From positions 2,604,001 through 2,668,000 of the forward strand of contig NZ_JAZIFX010000001.1 of NCBI RefSeq assembly GCF_036634175.1: a stretch of DNA of 64,000 nucleotides. Direction: 5' to 3'. The notes below the pieces were generated by a model. It made no database searches, had not been told where the DNA came from, and saw only the letters and a list, made by a program, of their open reading frames with translations. The position numbers were made by a program, and so were the translations under genes. The stretch comes from Streptomyces sp. P9-A2. Lineage in GTDB: Bacteria > Actinomycetota > Actinomycetes > Streptomycetales > Streptomycetaceae. Positions 1 to 9,215 of the stretch are shown one piece after another. Numbering within the stretch: the first letter of the stretch is position 1; each line of letters starts with the position of its first letter.

Positions 1-650
1 TGGTCGGCCTTCGGCGGTATCCGTTGGCCCCGCACGTAGGGCACCAGGGCCAGCACGTAGGCGAGGCTCAGGACCACCGTGATGCCGATACCGACGAAAC
101 CGAGGAGGGCCGAGTCGAGGGCCGCGGCGAGCAGTATGCCGCCGACCGCCGCCAGGTCGAGGTGGAGCATCTTCTCCGCGGCGCGGTGCGTCAGCGCGCG
201 CGGCGGCGCGTCCGGGATCCGGATACGGGACGCCAGGTCCACGTTGCGGGTGGCCACCGGCATGCGCCGGCGGCTGCGGATCAGTGTAGTCAGCGCGCCG
301 TGCGGGGCCTGAAGGCCGTAGAACGCGATGAAGCAGGCGATCGCCCCGTAGTAGATCAGGTTGTCCGCGAGGGACATCCGGGCCAGCAGCAGGATCAGCA
401 GCAGCTGGCGGATCAGGAAGCGGATCGACAGGCCCGCCCGCACCTTGCTGAGGCGGTTGACCAGGTAGCTGCCCCTGCGGTGCAGATAGTGGTCGGCCAG
501 GTAGGTCACGGCGGCCGCTGCGGCGAAGGCGGGAACGCTCGGGACGAGCGCGGCCAGCATGAGGCAGGGGAAGCCCAGCATCACGAGGACCGCTGCGGCC
601 AGCTCGGCCGCGCTGCCCACCCGGGCGACGCGAATAGCGGTGGATATCAA
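1..650 (-). CDS. Multi-pass membrane protein, N-terminal part (runs off the window)
   Basis: The reverse strand is open from about 650 to the window edge and reads as about 210 residues with four or more hydrophobic segments: LAAAVLVMLGFPCLMLAALV near the start, FLIRQLLLILLLARM in the middle, and a C-terminal pair GGILLAAALDSALLGFVGIG and VVLSLAYVLALVPYV. Basic loops (LIRSRRRMP) lie between them. No ATG is available upstream; a TTG at 650 or a GTG at about 623 are the candidates, so the start is uncertain. It follows the cytidylyltransferase/reductase gene on the same strand, about 150 bases downstream. That context suggests a wall-polymer protein, perhaps a glycerophosphotransferase-like enzyme whose catalytic part lies outside the window. 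This is inference; I do not recognise the family from the visible part. Confidence 0.5.
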   Translation of the reverse strand, partial: MISTAIRVARVGSAAELAAAVLVMLGFPCLMLAALVPSVPAFAAAAAVTYLADHYLHRRGSYLVNRLSKVRAGLSIRFLIRQLLLILLLARMSLADNLIYYGAIACFIAFYGLQAPHGALTTLIRSRRRMPVATRNVDLASRIRIPDAPPRALTHRAAEKMLHLDLAAVGGILLAAALDSALLGFVGIGITVVLSLAYVLALVPYVRGQRIPPKAD

Positions 651-804
651 CGGAGAAACCTGCTCTTGGAGGGGGGAGTGCGGGTTTGTACCTGTGGGTA
701 ATTCGTTGACGACGGACTCAGGCCCCCGCGAACACCCGCGCAGGAACTGCGTAAACGGGAGGCCGCAGAGGCCTGAATTACCGAATTCTATTTGCCGCCA
801 ATTA

Positions 805-2301
805 TTACACGCCGTCCTGACGGTCCAGCACCGACGCGAGTGCCTGCTCGAAGCCGCTGGCACGGGCCGCGCCCGCCGTCGGGTCCTGCTGCCGCACGTC
901 GATGACATGGCCGGTGAGCTCGGAGAGCAGCACGTCCAGGGACGTACGGGCCACCGCCTCCGAGGACAGCAGACTGCCCGCCGGCTCCTGGCCGAAAGCC
1001 TTGGTCCGCATCGGCGTGGCGGTGCGCTCCGGGTTGACGCAGTTGACGCGGACACCCTCGCCGGCCCACTCGTCGGCCAGCGCCTGGGTGAGGTTCACCA
1101 TCGCGGCCTTGGTGGAGGAGTAGAGGCTGTACTCGGCGCGCCCCCGGGTGTAGCTGCTGGAGGTGTAGAGCAGCAGCTGGCCCTTGCTCTCGGCGAGGTA
1201 CTTGTAGGCCGACCGGGCGATCTGCACGGGGGCCAGGTAGTTGACCTTCAGCGCCTCCTCGATGGTGGCGTTGTCGGTCTCGGCCAGCTTCCCGATGCGC
1301 AGCACACCGGCCGTGTTGACGACGTAGTCGATGCGGCCGGTCTCGGCGTACGCCTTGGACAGCGCGTCGTCGACCTCCTCCGGGTTCTCCACGTGGGTGC
1401 CGGTGGTGGAGCGGCCGAGCGCGTACACCGTGGCGCCGTAGGACTCGGCGAGCTCGCAGATGTCCTTGCCGATGCCGTACGAACCGCCGAAGACGACGAC
1501 GGTCCTGCCGGTGAGCAGCTCGCGATAGGCGGCCTCCCCCATCTGCTCGGGGGTGGCCGTGGAGGCGAGCTGGAACAGCTTGTCGGCGATGAAGACGTCG
1601 ACCGGCTGGGTGACCTTCATGTTGTACTCGTCGCCCGCGACGACGTGGATCGGCACGTCGGGCAGGTACTTGAGTACGACCGAGCAGTCGTCCGTGGCCT
1701 GGAAGTTGGGGTCGTTGGCGGCGACCTCGTAGGCACGGCGGATCGTGGACAGCTTGAACGCCTGCGGGGTCTGGCCGCGGCGCAGCCGGGCGCGGTCCGG
1801 GATCTCGGTGATGAACTCGCCGTCGTCGCCGTGGGTCCGCGTGACGATGATGGTGTCGGCGGACGGGATGGCCACGTCGACGGCCTGGTAACGCTCCAGG
1901 GCGCTCACACAGTCGTCGATGACGCGCTGCGACAGCAGGGGGCGGACGGCGTCGTGGAAGAGGACGTTGCGGTCCTCGCCCTCGGCCAGGCCCTCGCCGA
2001 GCGCCGAGATGGCCCGCTCGGTGGTCTCGTTCCGCGTCGAGCCGCCCTCGATGACCCGGGTGACCTTCTTGAGCCCGGCCTTGGCGACGATCTTCTCGAT
2101 GTCGGGCACATAGCCCGGCGCCATCAGCACGATGATGTCGTCGATCGAGTCGGCGTTCTCGAAGGTGGTCAGGGTGTGCTCGATGACTGCCTTGCCGGCG
2201 ATCTTCAGCAACTGCTTGGGAATCGAAAGACCCACCCGCTGACCGGTGCCACCGGCCAGGATCACTGCGGTGGTACGGGGCTTGGCTATGGACTGGGACA
2301 C
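805..2301 (-). CDS. Bifunctional cytidylyltransferase / short-chain dehydrogenase (CDP-polyol synthesis)
   Basis: 498 residues in two fused domains. Residues 1-230 are an IspD/TarI-type nucleotidyltransferase, with the CTP-binding signature LAGGTGQRVGLSIPKQ near residue 15, then FHDAVRPL and the GDEYNMKVT motif near the domain end. From about residue 245 an SDR domain begins with VVVFGGSYGIG (Rossmann glycine motif), NTAG, and the catalytic YSSTK (YxxxK). The arrangement matches Haemophilus Bcs1/Acs1-type enzymes, which reduce a sugar phosphate and activate the polyol as a CDP derivative for capsule or teichoic-acid-like polymers; the substrate here is inferred. GTG at 2301 is chosen over an in-frame ATG because GGTAGG sits 6-8 bases upstream. 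It probably acts with the membrane protein that follows. Confidence 0.85.
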   Translation of the reverse strand: MSQSIAKPRTTAVILAGGTGQRVGLSIPKQLLKIAGKAVIEHTLTTFENADSIDDIIVLMAPGYVPDIEKIVAKAGLKKVTRVIEGGSTRNETTERAISALGEGLAEGEDRNVLFHDAVRPLLSQRVIDDCVSALERYQAVDVAIPSADTIIVTRTHGDDGEFITEIPDRARLRRGQTPQAFKLSTIRRAYEVAANDPNFQATDDCSVVLKYLPDVPIHVVAGDEYNMKVTQPVDVFIADKLFQLASTATPEQMGEAAYRELLTGRTVVVFGGSYGIGKDICELAESYGATVYALGRSTTGTHVENPEEVDDALSKAYAETGRIDYVVNTAGVLRIGKLAETDNATIEEALKVNYLAPVQIARSAYKYLAESKGQLLLYTSSSYTRGRAEYSLYSSTKAAMVNLTQALADEWAGEGVRVNCVNPERTATPMRTKAFGQEPAGSLLSSEAVARTSLDVLLSELTGHVIDVRQQDPTAGAARASGFEQALASVLDRQDGV

Positions 2302-2712
2302 AGGTGACCTACCTTGAGGCATCAGGGAACTGCAAAATGGTCCCACTTGTGGTTACCGCGATGCAAGGTGAGCGCCCTTCATCGCATATGTGCGCGCAAC
2401 CTTTCATTCACCTTAGACCCCTGGTGGCCGGACGAGGGTTCCCGGGTCGCCCGGATCGTTGCTGTGAGTAACCGCACAGGCGGGAAGCCCGTGACCGCGT
2501 GTACGCCGACGGTCGCCGCGGCAGCCCGGCCCTCTTCCGGAAGGTACGGATCTTCACGGCCCGCAAGGCGGGGCTGCACCTTTTCTTCATATTCGGGGTG
2601 CGGTAAAGGGGGAAGCGCCCGACAACAGGAAATTCATCTTGTCCGTCCACCCTTTACCGAAGAATTCTCCATAAAGATTCGGCGACTTTTCGGTGTCGGT
2701 GAGGAAAACGGA
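2302..2712. other. Intergenic, no gene seen
   Basis: About 410 bases between the start of the cytidylyltransferase/SDR gene and the phoD terminator. It contains AT-richer patches, for example around 2600-2690, that fit a promoter for the leftward gene. No conserved coding frame, RNA gene or convincing -35/-10 pair was found. Confidence 0.4.
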
Positions 2713-2747
2713 GCGGAGCCCGGGACCGTACCGGTCCCGGGCTCCGC
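2713..2747 (-). terminator. Terminator of the phoD gene
   Basis: A perfect 16-bp inverted repeat (2713-2728 with 2732-2747; arm GCGGAGCCCGGGACCG) with a 3-base loop, about 60 bases past the phoD stop codon. The GC-rich hairpin without a clear U-tract is the usual Streptomyces form. Confidence 0.8.
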
Positions 2748-2807
2748 CCTCGTCGAGTGGCGGCCCGACGACTGAAGGCCGGCCATCAGCCGGCCGTCAG
2801 TCGGACG

Positions 2808-4361
2808 TCACACCACGTGGACGCCGGGGCGGCCCGCCGCCACCCGCAGCCGCGCCAGCGTACGGGGCGTGGCCTGCGGCTTCACCACGGTGTCCACCAC
2901 CCGCACCCGCGCGTCGATGCCGCCCTGGCGGATGTCGAACAGGTGGTAGCCGCGGTGGGCGTCGAGCAGCTTCCAGTGCGGGTTGTCCGCGCGCCGCGGG
3001 TCCCACTGCTCGCGGAAGGCGGCCTGGTCCTGGTCGCCGTTGCTGGAGATGGACGTACCGACGAACTCGGCGCCCACGACCGCGGAGGACGGGTCGGCGA
3101 AGTCCTCCTTGAGGTCGCTGATCATCGTCAGATGGCGGTCTCCGGTGAGCACGACGGGATTGCTCACCCGCCGGAACTCCCGGAGCAGCGCGTTGCGTTC
3201 GGCCTGGTAGCCGTCCCAGGCGTCGTAGAACCAGAGCTTGCCCTCACCGGCCTGGAGGTCGGTCTCGGCCATCATGATCTGCGAGGCGATCAGGTTCCAG
3301 CGGGCGGGCGAGTGGCGCAGTCCGTCGACCAGCCACCGTTTCTGCGCGGCGCCGAGCATGGTCAGCGACGGGTCCTGGGCGCCCTCCTGGCTGGTCGCCT
3401 GGTCGCTGCGGTACTGCCGGGTGTCCAGCACGTTGAGCCGGGCGAGCCGGCCGAACTCCAGCCGGCGGTGCATCCGGATGTGCGGGCCGTCGGGGACGGC
3501 GCTCGCGCGGACCGGCATGTGCTCGTAGTACGCCTGGTAGCCCGCGGTCAGCCGGGCCGTGAACGCGTCGTGCGGCTGCTTGCCGGGGTCCTGCGGGATC
3601 TCGCCGGCGAAGTCGTTGTCGATCTCGTGGTCGTCGAAGGTGACCACGAAGGGGGCGTTGGCATGCATCGCCGCGAGGTCCGGGTCCGAGCGGTACTGGG
3701 CGTACCGGTTGCGGTACTGGGTCAGGCTGTACGGCTCCCCGCCGCCCTCGTGACGGCGTACGCCGGTCGCCGACGGGGCGGACTCGTAGATGTAGTCGCC
3801 GACGAACACGACGACGTCCGGGTCCTGCCGCAGCATGTCGGCGTACGGCGTGAAGTAGCCGTGCTGCCAGTTCTGGCAGGAGGCGAGCGCGACCCTCAGG
3901 TGGCCGCCCGTGCTCCGCGCGGGGGGCGCGGTGCGGGTGCGGCCGACCCGTGAGAGCTGTCCGTCGGCGCGGAAGCGGTACCAGTACCGCCGGTCCGGGC
4001 GCAGCCCGCGTACGTCGACGTGGACGCTGTGGCCGTAGGCGGAACGGGCCCAAGCGGTGCCCCGGCGGACGGTCCTCCTGAAGCGGGAGTCCTCGGCGAG
4101 CTGCCACTCGACGGGTACCGCGCGGTCCGGCATCCCCCCGCCGTTCAGGGGGTCGGGGGCGAGCCGGGTCCACAGCACGATCCCGTCCGGCAGAGGATCG
4201 CCGGAGGCTACACCCAGGCTGAACAGCCCGTCGGGCAACGGTTTCCGCTCCACCGCGCGAGCCGTGGCCGGCAGCCACAGCTGGGCGGAGGCCGCCGCGC
4301 CGAGCGCGGCGGCACCGGCGGTCAGAACGCGGCGGCGGTCGGGTGACACTGCTCCGGACAT
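2808..4361 (-). CDS. phoD: PhoD-type alkaline phosphatase / phosphodiesterase, Tat-exported
   Basis: 517 residues. The N-terminus has a twin-arginine signal: SPDRRRVLTAG, an alanine-rich hydrophobic core and a cleavage-like ATARA near residue 33. Next comes a PhoD N-terminal beta domain (FSLGVASGDP, VLWTRLAPDP), then the calcineurin-like metallophosphatase core with ASCQNW, VFVGDYIYE, TFDDHEIDND and LTGDRHL, which carry the usual metal-binding Asp/His positions. This family hydrolyses phosphodiesters or phosphomonoesters outside the cell using Fe/Ca, and is normally induced by phosphate starvation. No PHO box was identified. ATG at 4361 is chosen because GGGGAG lies nine bases upstream and the Tat motif starts directly after it. 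It is a single gene with its own terminator. Confidence 0.9.
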   Translation of the reverse strand: MSGAVSPDRRRVLTAGAAALGAAASAQLWLPATARAVERKPLPDGLFSLGVASGDPLPDGIVLWTRLAPDPLNGGGMPDRAVPVEWQLAEDSRFRRTVRRGTAWARSAYGHSVHVDVRGLRPDRRYWYRFRADGQLSRVGRTRTAPPARSTGGHLRVALASCQNWQHGYFTPYADMLRQDPDVVVFVGDYIYESAPSATGVRRHEGGGEPYSLTQYRNRYAQYRSDPDLAAMHANAPFVVTFDDHEIDNDFAGEIPQDPGKQPHDAFTARLTAGYQAYYEHMPVRASAVPDGPHIRMHRRLEFGRLARLNVLDTRQYRSDQATSQEGAQDPSLTMLGAAQKRWLVDGLRHSPARWNLIASQIMMAETDLQAGEGKLWFYDAWDGYQAERNALLREFRRVSNPVVLTGDRHLTMISDLKEDFADPSSAVVGAEFVGTSISSNGDQDQAAFREQWDPRRADNPHWKLLDAHRGYHLFDIRQGGIDARVRVVDTVVKPQATPRTLARLRVAAGRPGVHVV

Positions 4362-4475
4362 AGGTGGACTCCCCTGCCTCGCATGCGACGTGGACACTGG
4401 GAAGTTCTCGGTCCGGAAGGTCCCCGCACTGAACTCAGCGGGGTGCGTGCATGACAAGAAAGCGGACAAGAGGAA

Positions 4476-4515
4476 ACCCGCCCCGGCACGGGAACGTCCC
4501 CTTGCCTGGGCGGGT
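4476..4515 (-). terminator. Probable terminator downstream of obg
   Basis: Stem of about 13 bp with one mismatch (arms 4476-4488 and 4503-4515, core ACCCGCCC/GGGCGGGT), about 100 bases beyond the obg stop and before phoD. Confidence 0.5.
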
Positions 4516-4614
4516 CCTGAAGGTGAGCGGCGGACGGCGGACAGGGATCCCGCCGTCGGAGCCGTCCCGGGGTTCTCCACAGGCCCTACAAGCTCTGCAG
4601 GTCCCCCGCGGGGC

Positions 4615-6063
4615 TTACGACTTGTCGCGGAACGGGTCGAACTCGTCGTACTCCTGCTCGGCCTCGTCCCGTTCGGCCTGCCGGTCGCGACGGCGCTGGG
4701 CGGCCGGGCGGGGCTCCTCGAAGCGGTGGTCCTCGCCACGCCGGCCGAGCATCTCCGCTCCGGCGGTCACCGTCGGCTCCCAGTCGAAGACGACGGCGTT
4801 GTCCTCGGGGCCGATGGCGACACCGTCGCCGGTGCGGGCCCCGGCCTTCAGCAGCGCCGCTTCCACCCCGAGCCGGTTGAGCCGGTCGGCGAGGTAGCCG
4901 ACGGCCTCGTCGTTGGTGAAGTCGGTCTGGCGGACCCAGCGTTCGGGCTTCTCGCCACGTACCCGGAACAGTCCTTCGTCCTCGAGGGTGACGGCGAACC
5001 CGGCGTCGTCCACGGCCTTGGGCCGGATGACGATGCGCGTCGACTCCTCCTTCGGGCGGGCGGCCCGCGCCTCGGTCACCAGCTGGGCCAGCGCGAACGA
5101 CAGTTCCCGCAGCCCGAGGTGGGCGACGGCGGACACCGCGAAGACACGGTAGCCGCGTGCCTCCAGGTCCGGCCGCACCATCTCGGCGAGGTCCTTGCCG
5201 TCCGGCACGTCGGTCTTGTTGAGGACGACGACGCGGGGCCGGTTGTCGAGGCCGCCGTACTGTCGCAGCTCCTCCTCGATGATGTCGAGGTCGGAGACGG
5301 GGTCGCGGTCGGACTCGAGCGTCGCCGTGTCCAGCACGTGCACGAGCACACTGCACCGCTCCACGTGCCGCAGGAACTCGAGCCCGAGGCCCTTGCCCTG
5401 GCTGGCGCCCGGGATGAGCCCCGGCACGTCGGCGATGGTGTAGACGGTCGAACCGGCGGTGACCACACCCAGGTTGGGCACCAGGGTGGTGAACGGGTAG
5501 TCGGCGATCTTCGGCTTGGCGGCGGAGAGCACGGAGATCAGCGAGGACTTGCCCGCACTGGGGTAGCCGACCAGCGCCACGTCGGCGACGGTCTTCAACT
5601 CCAGGCCGATGTCCCGCAGGTCTCCCGGCTCACCGAGCAGCGCGAACCCGGGCGCCTTGCGCCGCGCGGAGGCGAGGGCGGCGTTCCCGAGCCCGCCCCG
5701 GCCGCCCTGCGCGGCGATGTACGAGGTCCCGTGCCCCACCAGGTCGGCGAGTACATTGCCCGCCTTGTCCAGGACGACGGTCCCGTCCGGCACCGGCAGG
5801 ACCAGGTCCTGGCCGTCCTTGCCGCTGCGGTTGCCGCCCTCGCCGGGCTTGCCGCTGGTGGCCTTGCGGTGCGGGGAGTGGTGGTAGTCGATCAGGGTGG
5901 TCACGGACTGGTCGACGGTGAGGATCACATCGCCGCCCCGCCCGCCGTTACCGCCGTCGGGTCCGCCCAGCGGCTTGAACTTCTCACGGTGGACGGAGGC
6001 ACAGCCGTGACCTCCGCTACCCGCGGCGACATGCAGCTCGACGCGGTCCACGAAGGTGGTCAT
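4615..6063 (-). CDS. obg: Obg GTPase (ribosome assembly / developmental GTPase)
   Basis: 482 residues, with the three Obg parts in order. The glycine-rich OBG fold is residues 1-160 ([27 protein letters not shown]). The G domain has G1 GYPSAGKSS, switch motif FTTLVPN, G3 DVPGLI, G4 NKTD and G5 SAVA. A C-terminal OCT-like region runs from about residue 340 to 430, followed by an acidic/basic tail. Obg proteins bind the 50S subunit, assist its assembly and link GTP status to growth; in Streptomyces Obg affects the onset of aerial mycelium. The ATG at 6063 has GGAGG about ten bases upstream. It is the last gene of rplU-rpmA-obg, and a hairpin between rpmA and obg (6121-6170) may reduce read-through. 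Confidence 0.97.
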   Translation of the reverse strand: MTTFVDRVELHVAAGSGGHGCASVHREKFKPLGGPDGGNGGRGGDVILTVDQSVTTLIDYHHSPHRKATSGKPGEGGNRSGKDGQDLVLPVPDGTVVLDKAGNVLADLVGHGTSYIAAQGGRGGLGNAALASARRKAPGFALLGEPGDLRDIGLELKTVADVALVGYPSAGKSSLISVLSAAKPKIADYPFTTLVPNLGVVTAGSTVYTIADVPGLIPGASQGKGLGLEFLRHVERCSVLVHVLDTATLESDRDPVSDLDIIEEELRQYGGLDNRPRVVVLNKTDVPDGKDLAEMVRPDLEARGYRVFAVSAVAHLGLRELSFALAQLVTEARAARPKEESTRIVIRPKAVDDAGFAVTLEDEGLFRVRGEKPERWVRQTDFTNDEAVGYLADRLNRLGVEAALLKAGARTGDGVAIGPEDNAVVFDWEPTVTAGAEMLGRRGEDHRFEEPRPAAQRRRDRQAERDEAEQEYDEFDPFRDKS

Positions 6064-6120
6064 GTGGGGTGCCTCCAGAGGCGGTGAGGTGTACGTACGT
6101 AGGTGTTTCCTGTGCCAACA

Positions 6121-6170
6121 CGCGAAAGGCGGACCCACCTTCCCGTCAGGGAAGTGAGGTCCGCCTCGCG
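6121..6170 (-). terminator. rpmA-obg intergenic hairpin (attenuating terminator)
   Basis: Inverted repeat GGCGGACC ... GGTCCGCC with outer CGCG ends (6121-6135 with 6158-6170), enclosing a small inner hairpin CTTCCCGTCAGGGAAG. It lies between the rpmA stop and the obg start, so it probably lowers obg expression relative to the ribosomal protein genes. Nearly the same sequence recurs at about 10066-10110 in the relic. Confidence 0.6.
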
Positions 6171-6181
6171 AAAGCTTCCGA

Positions 6182-6436
6182 TCAGGCGACCGGAACGATG
6201 TTCACGACCTTGCGGCCACGGTGGGTGCCGAACTGCACCGCACCGGCCTCCAGCGCGAACAGCGTGTCGTCGCCACCACGGCCGACGCCGGCGCCCGGGT
6301 GGAAGTGGGTGCCACGCTGACGGACGAGGATCTCACCCGCGTTGACGGCCTGACCGCCGAAGCGCTTCACGCCGAGCCGCTGGGCATTGGAGTCGCGACC
6401 GTTCCGGGTGGACGATGCGCCCTTCTTGTGTGCCAT
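6182..6436 (-). CDS. rpmA: 50S ribosomal protein L27
   Basis: 84 residues, normal length for L27. It starts [20 protein letters not shown] and contains the conserved GVKRFGGQ and [13 protein letters not shown] segments. L27 lies near the peptidyl-transferase centre with its flexible N-terminus reaching the tRNA ends. The N-terminus begins directly with the AHKKG form, so no prepeptide needs to be clipped as in Firmicutes. The gene starts 14 bases after the rplU stop and is co-transcribed with it. Confidence 0.98.
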   Translation of the reverse strand: MAHKKGASSTRNGRDSNAQRLGVKRFGGQAVNAGEILVRQRGTHFHPGAGVGRGGDDTLFALEAGAVQFGTHRGRKVVNIVPVA

Positions 6437-6450
6437 CTCTCCTCAGTCCC

Positions 6451-6771
6451 TTACTTCGCAGCCGCGGGGATCTCAGTGACCTTGATCGCCGTGTACTGCT
6501 GGCGGTGGCCCTGACGACGGCGGTAGCCGGTCTTGTTCTTGTAGCGCAGAATGTCGATCTTCTGGCCCTTGTGGTGGTCCACGATCTCAGCCTGGACCTT
6601 GATACCGGCCAGCACCCACGGGTCGCTGGTCACGGCGTCGCCGTCGACGACGAGCAGGGTCGAGAGCTCGACCGTGTCGCCGACCTTGCCCGTGGAAATC
6701 TTGTCAACCTCAACGATGTCGCCGACAGCAACCTTGTGCTGGCGACCACCGCTGCGCACGATGGCGTACAC
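6451..6771 (-). CDS. rplU: 50S ribosomal protein L21
   Basis: 106 residues starting at GTG 6771 and reading [18 protein letters not shown], with the typical L21 end [14 protein letters not shown]21 binds 23S rRNA and is needed for 50S assembly. It is the first gene of rplU-rpmA-obg here. A leader of about 140 bases and a promoter-like site precede it. In Streptomyces coelicolor rne lies directly upstream of rplU; here about 9.3 kb of other genes separate them. Confidence 0.97.
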   Translation of the reverse strand: MYAIVRSGGRQHKVAVGDIVEVDKISTGKVGDTVELSTLLVVDGDAVTSDPWVLAGIKVQAEIVDHHKGQKIDILRYKNKTGYRRRQGHRQQYTAIKVTEIPAAAK

Positions 6772-6918
6772 GCGGATCTCACTCTCACTCGAAGAACGGC
6801 ACCCCGCAGGCCAGCCGCCCACCGGATACAGGGGGCAACCTCTCCCGAGCCGGTCCATGCACCCGGGAGGAAAAGGTTTACGGGGATGTGGCGGTCCCGA
6901 TGGACACGCCGAGGGTCA

Positions 6919-6948
6919 AGGTTACGGTGCGTGGCCCCAAGGGGTCAA
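6919..6948 (-). promoter_or_regulatory. Candidate rplU promoter
   Basis: On the reverse strand TTGACC (6948-6943) is followed after 18 bases by TAACCT (6924-6919), a fair match to a vegetative actinomycete promoter, about 150 bases upstream of rplU. The leader between promoter and gene (about 6837-6925) is repeated in degraded form at about 10115-10195. Confidence 0.4.
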
Positions 6949-7010
6949 ACCGGGCCCGAACCACCGGTGACGGTGACGGGCGCCCGGTGGACGGGGTCCC
7001 GCCCGGCGGG

Positions 7011-7397
7011 TCAGCCCCCGAGCAGGTGGGCGCGCCCGAACATGGTCGCCGCGACCCGCGCGGTCGGCGTGCCGGAGTCCAGATCCGCACCGGCCTCCCG
7101 CAGCACCCCGACCACCTCGTCCGCGCCCTTGAACAGGGCGCCGGCGATGGGGGTCTGGTCCCGGGCGTTGCGCAGATCCGGGTCGGCGCCGAGCCGGATC
7201 AGGGCCCGCACGGTGTCGGCGTGGCCGTGATAGGCGGCGAGCATCAGCAGGGTGTTGCCGGCCGCGTCGGTCACGTCCACCGGCAGTCCGTGCTCCACGA
7301 ACTGCACCACCTGCTCGGTGCTGCCCTCGCGGGCCAGATCCATGGCGAGGGCCACGACGCGCTCCGTCTGCTCAGGTGTCAGACCGTCCCTGCTCAT
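7011..7397 (-). CDS. Ankyrin-repeat protein
   Basis: 128 residues. Residues 30-115 form about three ankyrin repeats (GNTLLMLAAYHGHADTVRAL, GADPDLRNARDQTPIAGAL, and a final helix pair ending in GADLDSG). Ankyrin folds bind other proteins; no catalytic motif is present and no signal peptide is seen, so it is cytosolic. ATG at 7397 is preferred to one six bases upstream because GGAG is then eight bases away. It follows the catalase gene on the same strand, but a strong 23-bp hairpin lies between them. Ankyrin genes next to catalases are known in other bacteria, where the partner protein is thought to help the catalase; a role in oxidative stress here is inferred from position only. Confidence 0.85.
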   Translation of the reverse strand: MSRDGLTPEQTERVVALAMDLAREGSTEQVVQFVEHGLPVDVTDAAGNTLLMLAAYHGHADTVRALIRLGADPDLRNARDQTPIAGALFKGADEVVGVLREAGADLDSGTPTARVAATMFGRAHLLGG

Positions 7398-7477
7398 GCG
7401 CATCTCTCCTGATCGAGCGGTCGTGCCGGTCCAGCGGTCGTGCCGGTCGCGTCCATGAGGACGTCGGGGGGTGACTG

Positions 7478-7524
7478 CGCCGTGCCCGGCGCGGACCACC
7501 GGGTGGTCCGCGCCGGGCACGGCG
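7478..7524 (-). terminator. Strong terminator after the catalase gene
   Basis: A perfect 23-bp inverted repeat (7478-7500 with 7502-7524), core GTGCCCGGCGCGGACCACC, 40 bases past the catalase stop. Confidence 0.85.
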
Positions 7525-7563
7525 GGGGGGCGTACCGCCTGCCCCTCCTTTGAGCGGTCAGGC

Positions 7564-9027
7564 TCAGAGGTTGCCGGCGGCCAGGGCCTCGATCGCCTTG
7601 CGGACGCCTTCGCCGTAGGCCGGGTCGGCCTGGGTGCAGTTGGCGATGTGCCGTTCGACGGTCTGCTCCGACGCGCCGTTGATGGCGCGCGCCGTGTTCT
7701 CGAAGAGAACCTGCTGCTGCTCGGGGCTCATCAGGCGGAAGAGGTTCCGGGGCTGCTCGAAGTAGTTGTCGTCGTCCTCACGGAAGTTGAACCGGTCGGC
7801 GACGGCGCCCACGGCCTGGCTCGGCTCGCGGTAGGCCGGCTGGTCGGCCCAGCGGCCGTAGGAGTTGGGCTCGATGCCCGGGGTGGATCCCTGGTTGCCG
7901 TCGATCCGCATGGCACCGTCGCGGTGGTAGGTGTTCACCGGGTTCTTCGCGGCGTTGACCGGGATCTGGTGGTGGTTCACACCGAGGCGGTAGCGCTGGG
8001 CGTCGCCGTAGGAGAAGAGGCGGCCCTGCAGCATCTTGTCGGGCGAGTAGCTGATGCCCGGAACCACGTTCGCCGGGGTGAAGGCGACCTGCTCGACGTC
8101 CGCGAAGTAGTTCGCGGGGTTGCGGTTGAGCTCCCATTCGCCGACCTCGATCAGCGGGTAGTCCTTCTTCGACCAGACCTTGGTGAGGTCGAAGGGGTGG
8201 AAGCGGTAGTTCTCCGCGTCGGCCTCCGGCATGATCTGGACGAACATCTTCCACTTCGGGAAGTCGCCGTTCTCGATCGAGTCGTAGAGGTCGCGCTGGT
8301 GGGACTCTCGGTCCTTGCCGACGAGGGCCTCGGCCTCGGCGTCGGTGAGGTTCTTGATGCCCTGCTGGGTGCGGTGGTGGAACTTGACCCAGAACCGCTC
8401 GCCCTCGGCGTTGATCAGGCTGTAGGTGTGCGAGCCGAAGCCGTGCATGTGCCGGTACGAGGCGGGGATGCCGCGGTCGGACATGACGATCGTGATCTGG
8501 TGCAGGGCCTCGGGGAGGTTGGTCCAGAAGTCCCAGTTGTTCTCGGCGTCGCGGAGGTTGGTGCGCGGGTCGCGCTTCACCGCGCGGTTGAGGTCCGGGA
8601 ACCTCAGCGGGTCGCGGAAGAAGAAGACCGGGGTGTTGTTCCCGACCAGGTCCCAGTTGCCCTCGTCCGTGTAGAACTTCAGGGCGAAGCCGCGGATGTC
8701 GCGCTCGGCGTCGGCCGCGCCGCGCTCACCGGCGACGGTGGAGAACCGGACGAACAGGTCGGTCTTCTTGCCGATCTCGGAGAAGATCTTCGCGCTCGTG
8801 TACTGCGTGATGTCGTGGGTCACCGTGAAGGTGCCGAAGGCGCCCGAGCCCTTGGCGTGCATCCGGCGCTCCGGGATGACCTCGCGGTCGAAGTGCGCGA
8901 GCTTCTCCAGGAACCACACGTCCTGCAGGAGCATCGGACCGCGGGGACCGGCCGTCAGGGCGTTCTGGTTGTCGGCAACCGGCGCGCCGGCGGCCGTCGT
9001 CAACGGCTTCTGGTTGTTCTCGGTCAA
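7564..9027 (-). CDS. katA: Monofunctional haem catalase
   Basis: 487 residues from a TTG at 9027, which has GAGGAG six bases upstream. Catalytic residues are intact: His57 in [12 protein letters not shown], Asn130 in [14 protein letters not shown], and the haem-ligating Tyr in [14 protein letters not shown]. Length and sequence fit the small-subunit catalases (clade 3), which decompose H2O2 in the cytosol. The ankyrin gene lies downstream, and the Fur-family regulator is divergent across a 189-bp intergenic region that holds a palindrome overlapping the promoter. The reading frame stays open upstream to an ATG at 9120 that coincides with the predicted transcription start, so a 31-residue longer leaderless form is possible. 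Confidence 0.95.
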   Translation of the reverse strand: MTENNQKPLTTAAGAPVADNQNALTAGPRGPMLLQDVWFLEKLAHFDREVIPERRMHAKGSGAFGTFTVTHDITQYTSAKIFSEIGKKTDLFVRFSTVAGERGAADAERDIRGFALKFYTDEGNWDLVGNNTPVFFFRDPLRFPDLNRAVKRDPRTNLRDAENNWDFWTNLPEALHQITIVMSDRGIPASYRHMHGFGSHTYSLINAEGERFWVKFHHRTQQGIKNLTDAEAEALVGKDRESHQRDLYDSIENGDFPKWKMFVQIMPEADAENYRFHPFDLTKVWSKKDYPLIEVGEWELNRNPANYFADVEQVAFTPANVVPGISYSPDKMLQGRLFSYGDAQRYRLGVNHHQIPVNAAKNPVNTYHRDGAMRIDGNQGSTPGIEPNSYGRWADQPAYREPSQAVGAVADRFNFREDDDNYFEQPRNLFRLMSPEQQQVLFENTARAINGASEQTVERHIANCTQADPAYGEGVRKAIEALAAGNL

Positions 9028-9125
9028 AGCTCGCTCCTCGGTGAGTGGTTCTTCGCTGGGAATCAAGGCCTGCGGTCCGGGCCGTCCGAGCATCCGCGCA
9101 AGCCGCTCCGCGGCTCTCATCGTAT

Positions 9126-9153
9126 ACCCTACGTTGGACAAGGTCTAAGTCAA
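9126..9153 (-). promoter_or_regulatory. Catalase promoter overlapped by a probable CatR/Fur-family operator
   Basis: On the reverse strand TTGACT (9153-9148), a 16-base spacer and TAGGGT (9131-9126) form a promoter for the catalase gene. The imperfect palindrome TTGGACAAGGTCTAAGTCAA (9134-9153) covers the -35 and spacer, where a repressor would block RNA polymerase. It lies between the two divergent genes, the expected place for autoregulation by the Fur-family protein at 9216. Confidence 0.55.
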
Positions 9154-9215
9154 GGCAACCTTCAGAACCATACCTGTTCTTGAGCTGGGTTCCATCGCTG
9201 ATTAGGGTGACGTGC

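Noticed and set aside
559..2307. Long forward-strand reading frame over the cytidylyltransferase/SDR gene
   Set aside because: Reads as Arg/Val/Gly-rich antisense of a well-supported reverse gene; no family motif.
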